Notes: generated by a model from the sequence alone, not told the origin. A stretch of DNA of 64,000 bases from Arctopsyche grandis (GCF_051622035.1 NC_135357.1:20078256-20142255), one strand, 5' to 3'; counted from the stretch's first letter, positions 1 to 11,043 are shown. Made by a program: numbers and translations.

Positions 1-878
1 GTTAATACAGGAAAAAAGACATGTTATTTGTATATTATTACATTTATCAAAGTGCGACACATGCATTTTATTCAGTTTGAATATTTGAATATTAATAAGT
101 CACTTTTATCAATTCCGGTTAAACAGGATTGAACGCAAATTATACGTATAATTTACATACATAAGTATTCTAAATGTGATAAAACAAAAAAAATAGCCTG
201 ATAAAAATAATAAGGCAATTTAGAAAAATATGAGTATCTTTATAAATATGTAAGTTGTATAGATAAATGTGTTATTAAATAAATAGTACAATAAAAATTG
301 ACATAAAATATTAATTATAATTATAATAGTTGCAAATCATATCATAATGAATTGAATATAATATAATTTCTTTAATACAATCGTATAAAATAATTGTTTA
401 ATGCGTGCGTGCCGCGTTTGAATGCTTCGTTTATCTTTCTCCTCTTGGAGTCGTATATCATGGAAAGAGATGCGGCATATCACTTCGTTCACATGATCGG
501 CCGACAAAAACAAAAGATTTTTTTAAAAAAAACATTAATTAATCTTTAAATTGTTAGTAAATTATCAATTCCGTTGATCCGAATTGCGATATTTTACCGA
601 GTGCACAATTATGTGCATACAGGCCACTAGTTGTAATATAAAACAAGTATAAAATGCGACATTAAAATAAAAGCACAGTTTTAATATTACTGATATACAC
701 ACAATCTATTAGTATGGAATATGTGAAAATATATATGTAGAGCTTGGTCATATAGTAACTAAGCTTGTAATAGTTATTAGCAAAAATTCCCCATTAATTG
801 ATTAACTAGTCATTAAAATAATTGAAAAAAGACTATTATATGACTGAATATAAGAAATTCGCAATCATTGAATGTGCA
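1..878. other. AT-rich intergenic sequence, no gene seen
   Basis: No open frame resembling a known protein is visible on either strand and no repeat seen elsewhere in the window starts here. The only less AT-rich patch is around 405-505. Any unit extending in from the left cannot be judged. Confidence 0.6.
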
Positions 879-951
879 TGGGAGTGGTGTACCTATGGAC
901 GAATGTACCTGTGGACAATGGAAAATATTTTTGCTACACAATGTTCTAGGG

Positions 952-1417
952 CAGCGGTTCCCGAATTCTTTTGGCTACGGAACCCTTTTTGGTTTACCAT
1001 TTTTGGGCGGAACCCTAGCTTAAGTAAGAAGTAAACTAACTGTAACATTGTTTTTTTACGTGAAATCACACCATACTGAGGTTTTTTGGATTGGTGTCCG
1101 TATCTTCTAAGTATAGTTTGACTTTAAAAGAAAGACTTTTTAAGATAAAAATATTTATTTAGTTGGAACAAAAAGATATTTATTTAATGTGATGAATGAA
1201 ATCTTTTCATAGTTTTCCTTAAAATAACATTGAAGTCAGGTTTTATGTCTGACAATTGGATGCGGAGGTCTGGTGCAGCATTCAACTTACTCCTAAACTT
1301 ATTTTCCGTGTAGGCATAAGCTGAAAACCCAGCCTCGCATCTGTAAGTTGACACAAATGGGAAATCTTGTATGGAACCCCTGAGAGTCTCTTACGGAACA
1401 CCATTCGGGAACCGCTG
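952..1417 (-). mobile_element. Internally deleted hAT transposon with perfect 8-bp target duplication
   Basis: The left terminus CAGCGGTTCCCGAA is matched by the inverted right terminus CAGCGGTTCCCGAA, and both sides carry the octamer TTCTAGGG (944-951 and 1418-1425). hAT transposases make 8-bp duplications and have CAG-starting ends, so the class is secure. At 466 bp it is too short to be autonomous. The minus strand keeps a stretch of about 62 codons ending at a stop near 1185 (see the separate entry). Confidence 0.9.
1183..1375 (-). pseudogene. hAT transposase C-terminal fragment
   Basis: Read on the minus strand, an uninterrupted frame begins QDFPFVSTYRCEAGFSAYA and continues through a KLNAAPDLRIQLSDIKPDF block to a stop. 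The pattern CEAGFS.....K.R..L....DLR..LS.IKP is the C-terminal end of the hAT dimerisation domain as seen in ZBED5-like transposases. The catalytic domain, BED finger and start are absent because of the internal deletion of the element. It cannot be functional as a transposase. Confidence 0.8.
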
Positions 1418-2204
1418 TTCTAGGGAATTATGAACATCGAATATTGGCAACATTCAATCCACCTTTTGGTGCCGCGCGCTGCAAGATTCGAGTATTTTCA
1501 AGAATTTCGTTATTTGGGACCCAAAAGTAAATATTTACCAACGAACTGTTTGTTTTTTCATATTTATTAAAATAACTTTTCATACAAAATATGCATTTAG
1601 TTTTGTATAGTGGTTATTTAACTATTTGGTAACGACGATACATTTGTTAAAACGTAACCCCAAAGAAGTGTATTTTAATATTAGTTGAATTTTTCGTTTT
1701 GTTGTACCTTTGGACAAAAATACTTTCAAGTATTATGTTGCTGAAGTTATGAATAATCCAATCAAAAATGATATTGAAATTAAGTATTACAAGAAAATAT
1801 CGACACACAGATTTTGTCAAGAGGAAATTTCTGGGAAATTGCCTCCTCCTCGATTGGTAGGCCAGTCTGGGAGACTCAAACCAGTTGGAATTTAATGTAG
1901 ACCTTGAGAATTTCAACATTGGATGAAATAGTCTACTTTGTATAAATTATCATATCTGTCCAAAGGTACAACATACACTGTCCATAGGTTCAACATAGTG
2001 TTGAACCTTTGAACAAATTTTTTGTCTCTATTATTTTTGCAAAAAATAAAAAAAACTGTTATACTATCATTATCTTTTCTTTTTTAATATTAATCTTGAA
2101 TATTCAACCTATCTAATGACATTAAAAAGTTTGCATAAAACGATATAGTTGCTGAGCTATGAGTGAAAAAGCGAAAATTGTCCACAGGTACACCACTCTC
2201 CCCT

Positions 2205-2410
2205 ACATATGTAAAACATAAAGAGACCTAGTGACGAACTTATCATTATTTTTTACAAGGCTATTCCATGTTTTATTGAATCATATGTTGACAATTGGAA
2301 CAAGATTGTTTTGATGGAAAGATTTCACATATTTTTAATACGAATATAATGATTATAATTGAAATATCGAACTGAACTGAGTCAATCATAAGGAAAAGAC
2401 ATATAATATA
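2205..2410. other. Short AT-rich spacer between two mobile elements
   Basis: Nothing recognisable lies between the right end of the 879-2204 element and the first in-frame reverse transcriptase-like codons near 2411. Confidence 0.5.
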
Positions 2411-3111
2411 ACAAAACCTTAACCAGAAAACTATGTCCAGTTGACTTTCCTCATTCAATCAACGGACATAGACTCACAAGGGTATCGGAAATTAGGGATT
2501 TGGGAGTCTTTTTAAACTCTGATCTATCCTTTAGTAAACATATTGACAATGTTGTAGCTGGAGCGTCGAAGGCCCTCGGGTTCGTCATCCGGTCCTCCAA
2601 ATGCTTTACTTCTATAAAATCATACAAAATACCATATTGTGCATACGTAAGAAGTATTGTTGAGTTTGCATCCCAAGTTTGGAACCCAGAGTACTCCGGT
2701 GCAAGAGACAGATTGGAGCGCATTCAGAAGAGATTATTGAGGTACATCAGTAGCCGTTTTGGATTATCCTATACTTCCTATGAAGATGCTTGTAGGTGTC
2801 AGCATCTACTTCCACTTGTCAAAAGAAGGGAGATAGCTGACATCTCAACAATTTTGAACATCCTTAACGGCTCGATCGACTGTCCTCAATTATTGAGCAG
2901 ACTATCATTGCGTGTGCCAAATAGAATGACTAGATGTAATGAGCTCCTTTACATACCTAATACTTTTTCTAATTATGGAAGAAGCTCATTCATCTGGCGT
3001 GCAAGCTCCACCGTCAACACACTAATTTTAACAATTTCTATGTTTGACTTATTTAATATTAATGCTATACAAGCTAGAGTGATTATTGCAAATTTGTTTT
3101 TCGATGATTAA
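2411..3111 (+). pseudogene. Non-LTR reverse transcriptase, C-terminal fragment
   Basis: The frame is open from about 2411 to the stop at 3111, upstream of the first ATG-like codon, reading NKTLTRKL, then INGHRLTRVSEIRDLGVFL. The motif DLGV.L...L.F..HI is the thumb-region signature downstream of the catalytic YADD box, and YVRSIVEFASQVWNPEY plus RLERIQKRLLRY is the conserved C-terminal block of Jockey and CR1-like enzymes. The palm domain with its catalytic aspartates and the endonuclease are missing. The surviving frame has no stops, so insertion is probably fairly recent. Confidence 0.85.
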
Positions 3112-3473
3112 TTTTATTGAAAATTTACGATTGTGATTATGAATTTTTATTTTGATGTATTTATTTTGTCTTTTTGTTTTTTGTTATATATTATATTATT
3201 TTTATTATTTCATAATTTTTATCAAATTATTATTCTTATTATTTTGATATTTTTATTATACTGTTATTTCTATTTTTTTTCTTTTTGTTTTCTTTAACTA
3301 TCTTACTCTATTATCATTTTTGTTTCTTATTTTAAATGTTTGAGCTTTTCTTTTTTTTACCTATATGTGAAAATTATTAATGGTTTACTTAACATAATTA
3401 TGTTTTTTTACTATCAATCTATGTAACTTAATAAACTGTAAATTTTCCAAATAAATAAATAAATAAAAAAAAG
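2411..3473 (+). mobile_element. 5'-truncated Jockey/CR1-type non-LTR retrotransposon
   Basis: The insertion keeps the last roughly 230 codons of a reverse transcriptase ORF, then a very T-rich 3' UTR (3112-3450) and a terminal run of AAATAAATAAATAAATA followed by A residues at 3446-3470. Loss of the 5' part with an intact 3' tail is the normal result of incomplete target-primed reverse transcription. No target duplication could be fixed with confidence. Family-level assignment between Jockey, CR1 and L2 needs an alignment. Confidence 0.8.
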
Positions 3474-3717
3474 GCAAAGCGAAAATCACATCGCAGTATG
3501 TTATTTCGTAATTAGAAAGTTTCCACTGAATATGTTAAATAGACACATATGTAGTCATATTCAAAATCGTAGCACAGAAAATGCTTAGACGACAACATTC
3601 GATAAAATTACTATGGAAATGAATAACTGAAGAGTTCAACTTTATCAACCGATTTAAATATTCAAATGTAAAATGTACTCAAGGATGATATATGTAGAGT
3701 GAATATACCTCATTTGT
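3474..3717. other. AT-rich spacer
   Basis: No open frame or repeat is recognised here. Confidence 0.5.
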
Positions 3718-4160
3718 ATGTGTGTAGATGAATTTGAAAGTGGTCCAGGATGGTGTGGGGCGCGGAGACCAGCGAGAAGGAGAGTCCGTCCGAAGCAACC
3801 TTCAGCCTCTAGTCTTCAGCCTTCAGCCTTCAGCCTTCAGCCTGGAGCTCCACGCCCACGTCTGCCTCTCGTCTCATCAATCAATCACATCGGTTTCTGG
3901 TTTGTGGTGTCCGTTCAGCGATCCGAACAGTGACAATTGGAATGGCACTGAACTGGAATCCGAATCCGAATCCGAATCCACACCCACACCCACACCCACA
4001 CTCACACTCACACCTGCACCCAAACTCGCAGTGGCCAACGTGAGTGCTCACTACTCACTGGCAGTGGCCAATGTCAGTGGCCAGTAGTGTACAACTGCAA
4101 TTGCATCTGTCGACTGTCACAGGCCTGCGCACTGCCAGTATGCGACACTGCGTCATCTCC
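3718..4160. other. GC-richer patch with several short tandem repeats
   Basis: Base composition changes sharply. The patch contains four tandem CTTCAGC-type units near 3805-3842, GAATCC units at 3957-3979, CACACC/CACTCA units at 3980-4016 and two CAGTGGCCAA(C/T)GT repeats at 4030-4080. Two overlapping frames (3718-3933 and 3728-4087) run through the repeats and give only low-complexity peptides. It could be a promoter or first-exon region of a transcript not otherwise seen, or repeat-derived DNA. I cannot assign a function. Confidence 0.45.
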
Positions 4161-4373
4161 CTTCTATCATATACATATGACATTTCCTCTGTTTTGACGT
4201 GGAACGACTTTTAGATACGGGGATATGCGGGATATATTAGCGATAGCGATTACATTAAAAAAAAATTCCCCCTCATAATAAGTTAATAATTGTTTTACAT
4301 CCGAGACTATCTCTCGTACAGCAATAATGATTATTTCGTTGAATTGATCAAGCATTTCGGTTTTTAATTATAA

Positions 4374-4403
4374 CTAGCTGAACCTGGCATGCGTTGCAAT
4401 GCC
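4374..4403 (-). mobile_element. Candidate Helitron 3' terminus
   Basis: On the minus strand the sequence ends GGTTCAGCTAG followed by T, preceded by a possible stem GGCAT/ATGCC-like segment around GCATTGCAACGCATGCC. A hairpin about ten bases before CTRR, with T as the next host base, is the diagnostic 3' end of Helitrons. The same terminus occurs inverted at 61964-61997. The other end of the element was not found. Confidence 0.5.
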
Positions 4404-4443
4404 ACAATAACGCGTGCAATTCCCGTTCCACAGACATTCAATT

Positions 4444-4890
4444 TTATATATTTTTTATTTTTTTTACATATATACCAGGAAGGCCTTACAGGTAAATCAC
4501 AATGCGCCTTCCTGGCCAATTACAAATTACAATTACAATTACAAATGCAGCATTTTTATTACAAGTCGTTGAATTACGAAACACTGAAAATATGGCAAAT
4601 TAACGAGACATCTACATAAATTTTATTGTACATCAATCATACTTCAAATAGTGGTGACATAGTAGGTAGGAAGGATTTTTAACCAATTTTTTTTCCGGGA
4701 ACCGTTTCAACAATGAAATCAGAGAAAATTGGCTAACTCTGATAGAAAACGATCAACCTGGAGCATAATTCCAGGTCTGACCAACAGCATACTCTGAAAA
4801 ATACATTTTCATTCGAGGCCCGGACCCAGGGATCGCCTCTCGACGCTAAGCAGAAGCTTATCGACCGAGCTATGCTGCTGGATAGGTATA
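4444..4890 (-). mobile_element. tRNA-derived SINE, copy 1 (minus strand)
   Basis: This copy is about 85-90 percent identical by eye to the better copy at 15884-16348. The tRNA-like head lies at the right (4800-4890, minus strand) and keeps an A-box-like TAGCTCGGTCG. The B box is broken by a deletion of roughly eight bases at the position where copy 2 reads GGTTCGATTCC. The 3' part at the left carries the AATTACAATTAC run and the GGCCAGGAAGGCGC...GCCTTCCTGG hairpin, then a T-rich run on the plus strand. It is probably transcriptionally dead. Confidence 0.8.
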
Positions 4891-5014
4891 GATCATAGAT
4901 GAATAATACATAGATCCGCCCTCACGCTTTATACTGGTCTCCCTTTTGGCGCATGCAAAATACATGGCGCATGTACACTTTCTCTCAGTAGGTAGTTAGC
5001 TTCTAATTAGGAAA

Positions 5015-5188
5015 GGTCGATTGTGGAGATCTTGTCGTCACTAACTGAGGGGTGCGGGGGGTTTAACTAGCGGGGAAGTGAAAAAAATGCCGACCGCTGC
5101 GTCGTAGGGAAAAAAACCTTTTTTTCCCAACTTCCCCGCTAGTTAAAGTCCCCGCACCCCTCAGTTAGTGACGACAAGATCTCCGACC
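5015..5188. mobile_element. Foldback MITE, about 174 bp
   Basis: The two halves are near-perfect inverted copies: GGAGATCTTGTCGTCACTAA on the left (5025-5044) is matched by its reverse complement at 5164-5183, and CTGAGGGGTGCGGGG continues the arm. The arm is about 60-70 bp with a short central spacer around 5085-5120. It would fold into one long hairpin. No coding capacity and no clear target duplication. Confidence 0.75.
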
Positions 5189-6000
5189 AAAATCACGCGT
5201 CAGGGTCCATCTATTATATATCTATGGTATAGATATATTTGCTTACGTGGGCTGTGTGTATATCCCTTTACCTGTTCCACTCCATCTTTTCATTCAATTG
5301 TTCCCCATAAGACAAAATTATATATGCAAAACGCAAATGGACATATAATCCTTTAATATTTACTTAATAATTTTATTTTTGTTAAAAAAAATGTAAAAGC
5401 ATCGCTATTTATTTTAATTTAAATGGCTAACAACTATAATTTAGCCTAAAGCGGTAATGCCCCTTCTTGACATTGGCCGAGTCATAACAAGCGAAATCGC
5501 AATCTGAAATGTGAAAGTGGCAAGAATATTACTTACTTACATTTTTGTGCACAAAGTTTTTACTACAGAACTGGTCCAGATCAGCAATCAGACTGTAAAA
5601 TAAATTTCACTATCATAATTTGCTTATCGTGTACTATTAGATTTGGTTAGTATTCAAGATACACATACATTAGTTATCGTGATAACTTCTTGTGCTTATT
5701 TAAAAGTGAAAATAAAGGGTATGGTCAGTTTATACTGCTTGCTAAGACTACATTGCTCATTGTAGGCAATCGTCAGCTGTCAGTCAACAAGCGTATGTGG
5801 TGGTTGTTCGTCTGGTTTGTCATTTATATCTATTATTACGCAGTTGCATCGTCTTTGTAATAATATTATACGGCAAACCTAGTTAACTTTGTATATTGTA
5901 TGGTCTAAGGTTTCTTTTAAATTGTAGGTTAGGATTACTGTCAGTTCCATTATTTATTTTCATTGTCTATTTGTCCAGCATACGGTTTTTGAACCACCCA
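5189..6000 (+). promoter_or_regulatory. Probable promoter and 5' UTR region of Snx16
   Basis: No coding frame of interest is present. A consensus donor GTAAGTAG begins at 6001 and an acceptor TTTTCAG ends at 6286, 37 bases before the Snx16 start codon, so a non-coding first exon ending at 6000 is a simple model. The transcription start is not identifiable by eye. Confidence 0.4.
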
Positions 6001-6286
6001 GTAAGTAGAGAAAATAGTTAATACATTGATGATGGTCGTCAAAATTATCAGCAATTTGACGACTAATAAATTATCACTCTAAATTAACAATAGCTTCACA
6101 CTGAAGCATTTGTGGATGAGAATTTTTACATCAGTTTACTAAATTAACCAATGTTAGATGAAAGTGACAAATTAAATTCATTTAATATTTAAACATTTTT
6201 TTCTTAGATTTAAAGTTCCTAAGAATTGTTTGTTTTTTTAATGAGACGATATTGGTTTTCGTTAATTGACGTCAAAATGTTTTCAG
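6001..6286 (+). other. Candidate intron in the Snx16 5' UTR
   Basis: The donor is GTAAGTAG at 6001 and the acceptor TTTTCAG ends at 6286 after a T-rich tract. Splicing would remove the in-frame upstream ATG at 6266. Short out-of-frame ATGs remain before 6323. Confidence 0.4.
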
Positions 6287-6322
6287 ATTGAATGGAGATT
6301 TTCTACTCGTCTATATACAATA

Positions 6323-7432
6323 ATGAATCAAAATATTGACATCCAACACCAACATTCACAAGCTGATGAACCTTGGAAAATCCAAAATAGTGTTCACGAT
6401 GTAAACAAGAATGCTCTTGACACAAGCGAGCAAACTACCGTTGTTGATATTGCAGTTAATACACACAATTTCCCCATAAACTCGAATTCAATCATTGACG
6501 TTGATATAATCAATGCTAACACTAATTTTCAAAGTATGCAACAACATCAAGATATGGCTCAAGCTGAAAATAGTATAAAAATGAGAGAGGAAATTGAAAT
6601 TTTGCGACAGCCACCCATTCTAAACGTCAACAGTTGTGAAACTGAACAAGTTTTGAATCGATCAAACTTAACTCGAATAGATTCTTTTAACCAAGTGAAT
6701 CCAAACGCCAGAAGTCGAATGGCTCCAGAAAGTAATTCGAGAAAAAGTAGCTTAGATTCCTTAGCTCAATCATCAATACTGAGAAACTATCGAAATGCAT
6801 CTGTAAATCAAATTAATAATAATGAAAGATCAACCAATATTGCCCATACATCAAGAAATCAATCTGATATGTTCCAGATTCCAATTATAGGATATGAAAT
6901 TATGGAAGAGCGAGCAAGATTCACCATTTATAAACTGAGAATTGATGATCCTCGAACTGGTTTGTCGTGGATGGTATTCAGAAGATACACCGATTTTGTG
7001 AGACTGTATTCAAAACTCAAAGGTCATCATCCAAATATTAATCTTCCACTTCCAGGCAAACGTTGGTTCAAAGACAATTTTGATCCGATCTTTTTGGATG
7101 ATAGAGTCCGTGGCCTACAAATATTTGTAAATGTTGTTATCAGAAAATTATACAATGATAGTATTGTACGTGACTTTTTTTGTTTGGATGAACCACCACC
7201 GGTTTGTGATGCTGAACCGGAATCACTTGCACTTTTCGGTGCTCTGGAAGATACAGTTGGAGCGTTAAAAAGTCAAATACGTCAAAAAGAGGAAACAATA
7301 GAAACTCTTAAAAAGAAAGTTTATTATCTGGAAGAAAAAATGAAGGAATGTCAAATTTGCAATCCCATTGGAGCATCTTCAATTAACAGTAATATCGAAA
7401 AATTATCTGTTACGTCTAGCATTAGAAGCTAA
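6323..7432 (+). CDS. Snx16: Sorting nexin 16 (PX domain, coiled coil)
   Basis: The protein is 369 residues from the ATG at 6323. The frame is open 19 codons further up to an ATG at 6266, but a TTTTCAG acceptor at 6280-6286 falls inside that extension, so the downstream ATG is preferred. Residues 1-180 are Asn/Gln/Ser-rich and probably disordered. A PX domain follows (about 186-288), beginning IPIIGYEIMEERARF, with the phosphoinositide-binding core RRYTDF and a PLPGKRWFKDNF loop, ending FFCLDEPPP. A coiled coil (about 311-348) contains LKSQIRQKEETIETLKKKV. The order PX then coiled coil and the ERARFT and KRWFKDN wording fit SNX16 rather than other nexins. SNX16 binds PI3P on early and late endosomes and directs receptor recycling; in flies it affects BMP receptor traffic in motor neurons. 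The coding region has no intron. AATAAA occurs at about 7984. Confidence 0.9.
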   Translation: MNQNIDIQHQHSQADEPWKIQNSVHDVNKNALDTSEQTTVVDIAVNTHNFPINSNSIIDVDIINANTNFQSMQQHQDMAQAENSIKMREEIEILRQPPILNVNSCETEQVLNRSNLTRIDSFNQVNPNARSRMAPESNSRKSSLDSLAQSSILRNYRNASVNQINNNERSTNIAHTSRNQSDMFQIPIIGYEIMEERARFTIYKLRIDDPRTGLSWMVFRRYTDFVRLYSKLKGHHPNINLPLPGKRWFKDNFDPIFLDDRVRGLQIFVNVVIRKLYNDSIVRDFFCLDEPPPVCDAEPESLALFGALEDTVGALKSQIRQKEETIETLKKKVYYLEEKMKECQICNPIGASSINSNIEKLSVTSSIRS

Positions 7433-9309
7433 TGATGTATACAAATATATTTATTATGTCAACAAATCATATATAGTATTGTTGAGTTATTGTCCCAGAA
7501 ATGCATTTTACAGAAACATGATTTAATGGATAATTATTATTGATTTTTCAAAATTGTATTGGTACCAATATAAATGGTATCAAAAAATTGACTAATCATT
7601 GGAAGAAAGTAATAGATGATTATAGATATTCTTTTTTTCACTTAAATGACTTATTTCACTTTTATAATAACATTAATACCTTGTACACAATGTTCTAGTA
7701 TTATATTTCAGTCATACAGAACGTATGAGATTCCATAAATTTGGAACATATTTCCTAAATACCAACTGTACACATACATATTTTCAAAACATATATAAAT
7801 ACATACATATCTGTGAAACACACCATTTTAATATTACATCTTTCGCAAGGTTCATAATTCAATGTTATGATTATGTATGTACATATTATATGTAGGTATA
7901 TGTTGTTGATCCTACTAATATGTTGATATAAAATATTTATATTGTGTCAGGATAATATTTTTCAAGCTTTGCATCTGTACTGCAATAAATGGAGATTACC
8001 AAAATCGATATTAGGTATTTAACTTTCGTAGGGTAAATTGTACATATGCATATTATTTATTTTTATTTTATTTTATTGATATTCACATAAATTGACCAAA
8101 TAGTATCAATTAGTGTATAAAATGTAAGACTCTGAAATTCAGCTGTGACTGTGGCCTTTTATTAAATGTATTTTCCTATATAAATTTTATAAATAAAAAT
8201 AAATTGAAATTATATTTTTGGACTGTTAAATTATATTCATGAGACTGTTGTAACACAAAATATTCCAATAAAATTAAATATATCTAGATTGGTTTACACA
8301 AATAAGTGACTATTTTCAACTAATACTTGTAATAAATTTTATCTTGTATGTATATTTGTTTACATATGTATTATATTTCTGGTATATATGTATGTACATA
8401 CATACATACATACATACGTATTACATGAATAATTTATTTTTCATGTCTTTATTATATTATAAAATAATAAATCATTTATTACAATATTTTTAAGATGATG
8501 TGAAATAAAAGAACTGAAAGTTCTGTATTTATGCATAAATGTTTTTATGCTATTACTTTAATTTATAACATATACATACATGCATATGTAATATTAAATA
8601 AAAAAAATATGTTCTGAAATGTTCTTCCATTTGTATTTTTAAAATAAATTAATAAAATGGGTTTATATTATAAATATGTATGGTTTTTTAAATATAATTT
8701 AAAATAATGAATTTCCAAAATATTGTAAAACAATACCAGAAATAAGCAGATGTTGGAAGTACATTTCCAAGTGAGTTTTTGATGTATTCATTTGGTGTGT
8801 AATTCTTCACAGAATCTTAAAATCCAAGAACATAACTATTTTAACCTGTATATATTAGATAAATATTAAAATCAAATTCTCTTGATAATTACACACATAC
8901 ATACCAGATCCGGCTTCTGGATTTTTGCCCTTGTGTGCAAGGCCTCTAAAAAACGGATTGAGAACTAAAACAAAATTCAAATTCACAATAAAATACAAAA
9001 AGAAATGCAATACAGAATACACACATATAGGAATATAAAGAACTAAAAAAATGTTGTAAATTTGTTATTTACAATTGGAATTAGTATTATAAAAATTGGA
9101 AATTATAAAAGTTTAGGTATTGGATTGGATTCGACTTTCGGATAATTTTAATCCACAAAAAACGAGATTAAAGCGATATCAAGAACTACCGAACCATTAG
9201 TTAACTTTCAGTGGTTTACAAGCTCTTCCCAAAGATATACATACATATACAGAAAGGTTGAAGAATATAGTCCAATGCACTCAAAGAAGTGTGGAACATT
9301 GTATGCTTA
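7433..9309. other. Snx16 3' UTR and AT-rich intergenic DNA
   Basis: Several AATAAA-type signals occur (about 7984, 8190 and later). A tandem ACAT/TACA microsatellite lies at 8394-8418. No protein-coding signal is seen. Confidence 0.55.
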
Positions 9310-9625
9310 GCATAACGAAGAGACAGAAAACGGAATACGTGGATGAGAAGTATGACAAGGGTTATAGATATAGTGGATAGAGTGAAGAGATTGAAATGGC
9401 AAAAGGCGGGCTAGAAAAATGGACGAAAGGCGGACAAAGGAAGTGCTATAATGGTACCCGAGAGAATGTAAAAGGGTAAAAGGAAGACCGTAGGGAAGAT
9501 GGGTAGACGAAATTAGGAAAATGTATGGGGTGAGATGGATGAGAGTTGCGCAAAACAGGGACGATTGGAAGCGTGTTGGAGAGGCCTTCATCCAGCAATG
9601 GATGGTGAATGGCTATAGATGATGA
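9310..9625 (+). pseudogene. RTE-like non-LTR retrotransposon 3' fragment, decayed
   Basis: The plus strand is close to identical over about 270 bases to the fragment at 10765-11040, with several frameshifts and stops. The recoverable pieces follow the pattern GRP.GRWVDEIRK..GVRWMRVAQNRD.WKRVGEAFIQQW, which is the conserved C-terminal end of RTE-type endonuclease/reverse transcriptases abundant in insects. It runs a little further 3' than the other copy, ending with ATGGTGAATGGCTATAGATG and a short GAT run. Confidence 0.75.
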
Positions 9626-9769
9626 TATATGTATAGCATAAACATTTAGTATTGTTTGATATTATAATAAAGCTCCTCTTTTTCAGAAATGTTGATAACG
9701 TATATATTTTAAAGGAATTTGAAAAAAATTACGACGACGATAGAAAAAATGATCAAATATTTGCGTTCG

Positions 9770-9960
9770 ATCGAACACATTTTCTCGAATGTGCTCGATT
9801 GATTCCGGTTCCGGATTCATGTTACATTTCCGGATCTCGAGTTCGATTTCAGTTCTGAATTTTGATTCCTTTTTCAATTTTGGTTCCGGATTCCTATTTC
9901 AATTCCGATTCCCGATACCATTTTCCGATTTCGATTTCAGTTCCGATTCCCGGTTTTGAT
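9770..9960. repeat. Degenerate tandem array of GATTCCG-type units
   Basis: Units such as GATTCCGGTTCCG, TTCGATTTCAGTTCTGA and CCGATTCCCG follow one another with variation. It is related in wording to the CCGGAACTGAAA array at 14760-15105 read on the other strand. The frames crossing it are low-complexity and not genes. Confidence 0.6.
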
Positions 9961-10084
9961 TTCTTTCAAGTTACTTTTAATATTATTTTTTATTGAATAA
10001 TTTTATATGCCATAATAATTTTATGCCCATGCGATGATATTCAATCACTAGTACAGGTGCAGATTAACTATCGTTATATTATTA

Positions 10085-10115
10085 CTAGTGTTATGCCCGT
10101 TGAAATTTCAACGGG
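10085..10115 (-). mobile_element. Candidate Helitron 3' terminus with perfect 10-bp stem
   Basis: On the minus strand a perfect palindrome CCCGTTGAAATTTCAACGGG (10096-10115) is followed by seven bases and then CTAG with T as the next base. This is the textbook arrangement of a Helitron 3' end. The element body would lie to the right; its 5' TC end was not identified. Confidence 0.55.
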
Positions 10116-10764
10116 TGCTTTCGGATTGATACATAACACTGTTCGACACGAAAAATGGTTCAGAGATGAGATATGACTTTTCTTATACATAGATCTATGC
10201 CCAGTAAATACGAATCTGGTAATACAAAATGTTGATTGGCTCGAGATTCGGAGATAATGTGTTTTTTAAATTGCGCGATTTTTCTATATCTTCGTGTTGT
10301 TCGATCGATGTCTCAAAATCTGTCAATTTCCTGTTCAAAATGAATATTGGAATCTATAGTCGGGTATTTTATCTTTCATTTGAAGTACTTTTCAGCTTTC
10401 AAATCTTTCTACGTATTTTCACTTTTTCCCACTGTTAATACTATTTTATATTGAGTTTTTTTCTATTGAAACATGTTTATTGGGATAGTGTTCTAGCCAC
10501 ACTATTTTTATTTTCGTTTAAAAGGGATAATTGGAAGAGTGCAGAATTTTAAATCGGTAAAATTGCGAGTTAACATCTCGTACTAGTATTTACTCGTATT
10601 TACACGAATCTGAATTGAATTCATAGGGATAATATATTAAATGGTCTTTATATGAAAATTAAATAAAATTCCACTTAGAAAAATCATATTTCGATTATTC
10701 TTCAAAAATTCTATTGATAACTGGCTTACCTCGATAAAATAAACGAATTTTTGTTATTAATCCA

Positions 10765-11043
10765 CAAGCGGAACACGTGGGTAAGAAGTATGACAAGGTT
10801 AGTGGACATAGTGGATAGAGTAAAAAGATTGAAATGGCAATAGGCGGGCCACGTGGCTCCAAGAATGGACGAAAGGTGGACAAAAGAAGTGCTTGAATGG
10901 TACCCGAGAGAATGCAAAATGATAAAAGGAAGACCGCAGGGAAGATGGGTGGACGAAATTAGGAAAATATGCGGGGTGAGATGGATGAGAGTTGCGCAAA
11001 ACAGAGACGAGTGGAAGCGTGTTGGAGAGGCCTTCATCCAGCA
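10765..11043 (+). pseudogene. RTE-like non-LTR retrotransposon C-terminal fragment
   Basis: Reading begins near NTWVRSMTRLVDIVDRVKRL, meets one stop near 10843, then stays open through MAPRMDERWTKEVLEWYPRE, KGRPQGRWVDEIRK and GVRWMRVAQNRDEWKRVGEA to FIQHW at about 11045. The GRP..RWVD and W..GEAF.Q.W motifs place it at the C terminus of an RTE-type polyprotein. The frame is cut exactly where the hairpin element at 11041 begins, since the 9310 copy continues with different sequence after FIQQW. Confidence 0.8.

Larger units (their letters stand above)
879..2204. mobile_element. Unclassified DNA element with terminal inverted repeats, interrupted by a hAT remnant
   Basis: The left end (from about 880) reads GGGAGTGGTGTACCTATGGA and the right end (about 2180-2203), reverse-complemented, reads GGGAGAGTGGTGTACCTGTG, so about 20-30 bp are inverted at the termini. 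Related motifs of the form TGTACCT(T/A)TGGAC recur inside (around 1705 and 1965-2015). A short open stretch at 1710-1895 (61 codons) lies in the middle and matches nothing I recognise. The hAT remnant at 952-1417 is inserted near the left end. No clear target duplication is seen, so the superfamily is open. Confidence 0.55.
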
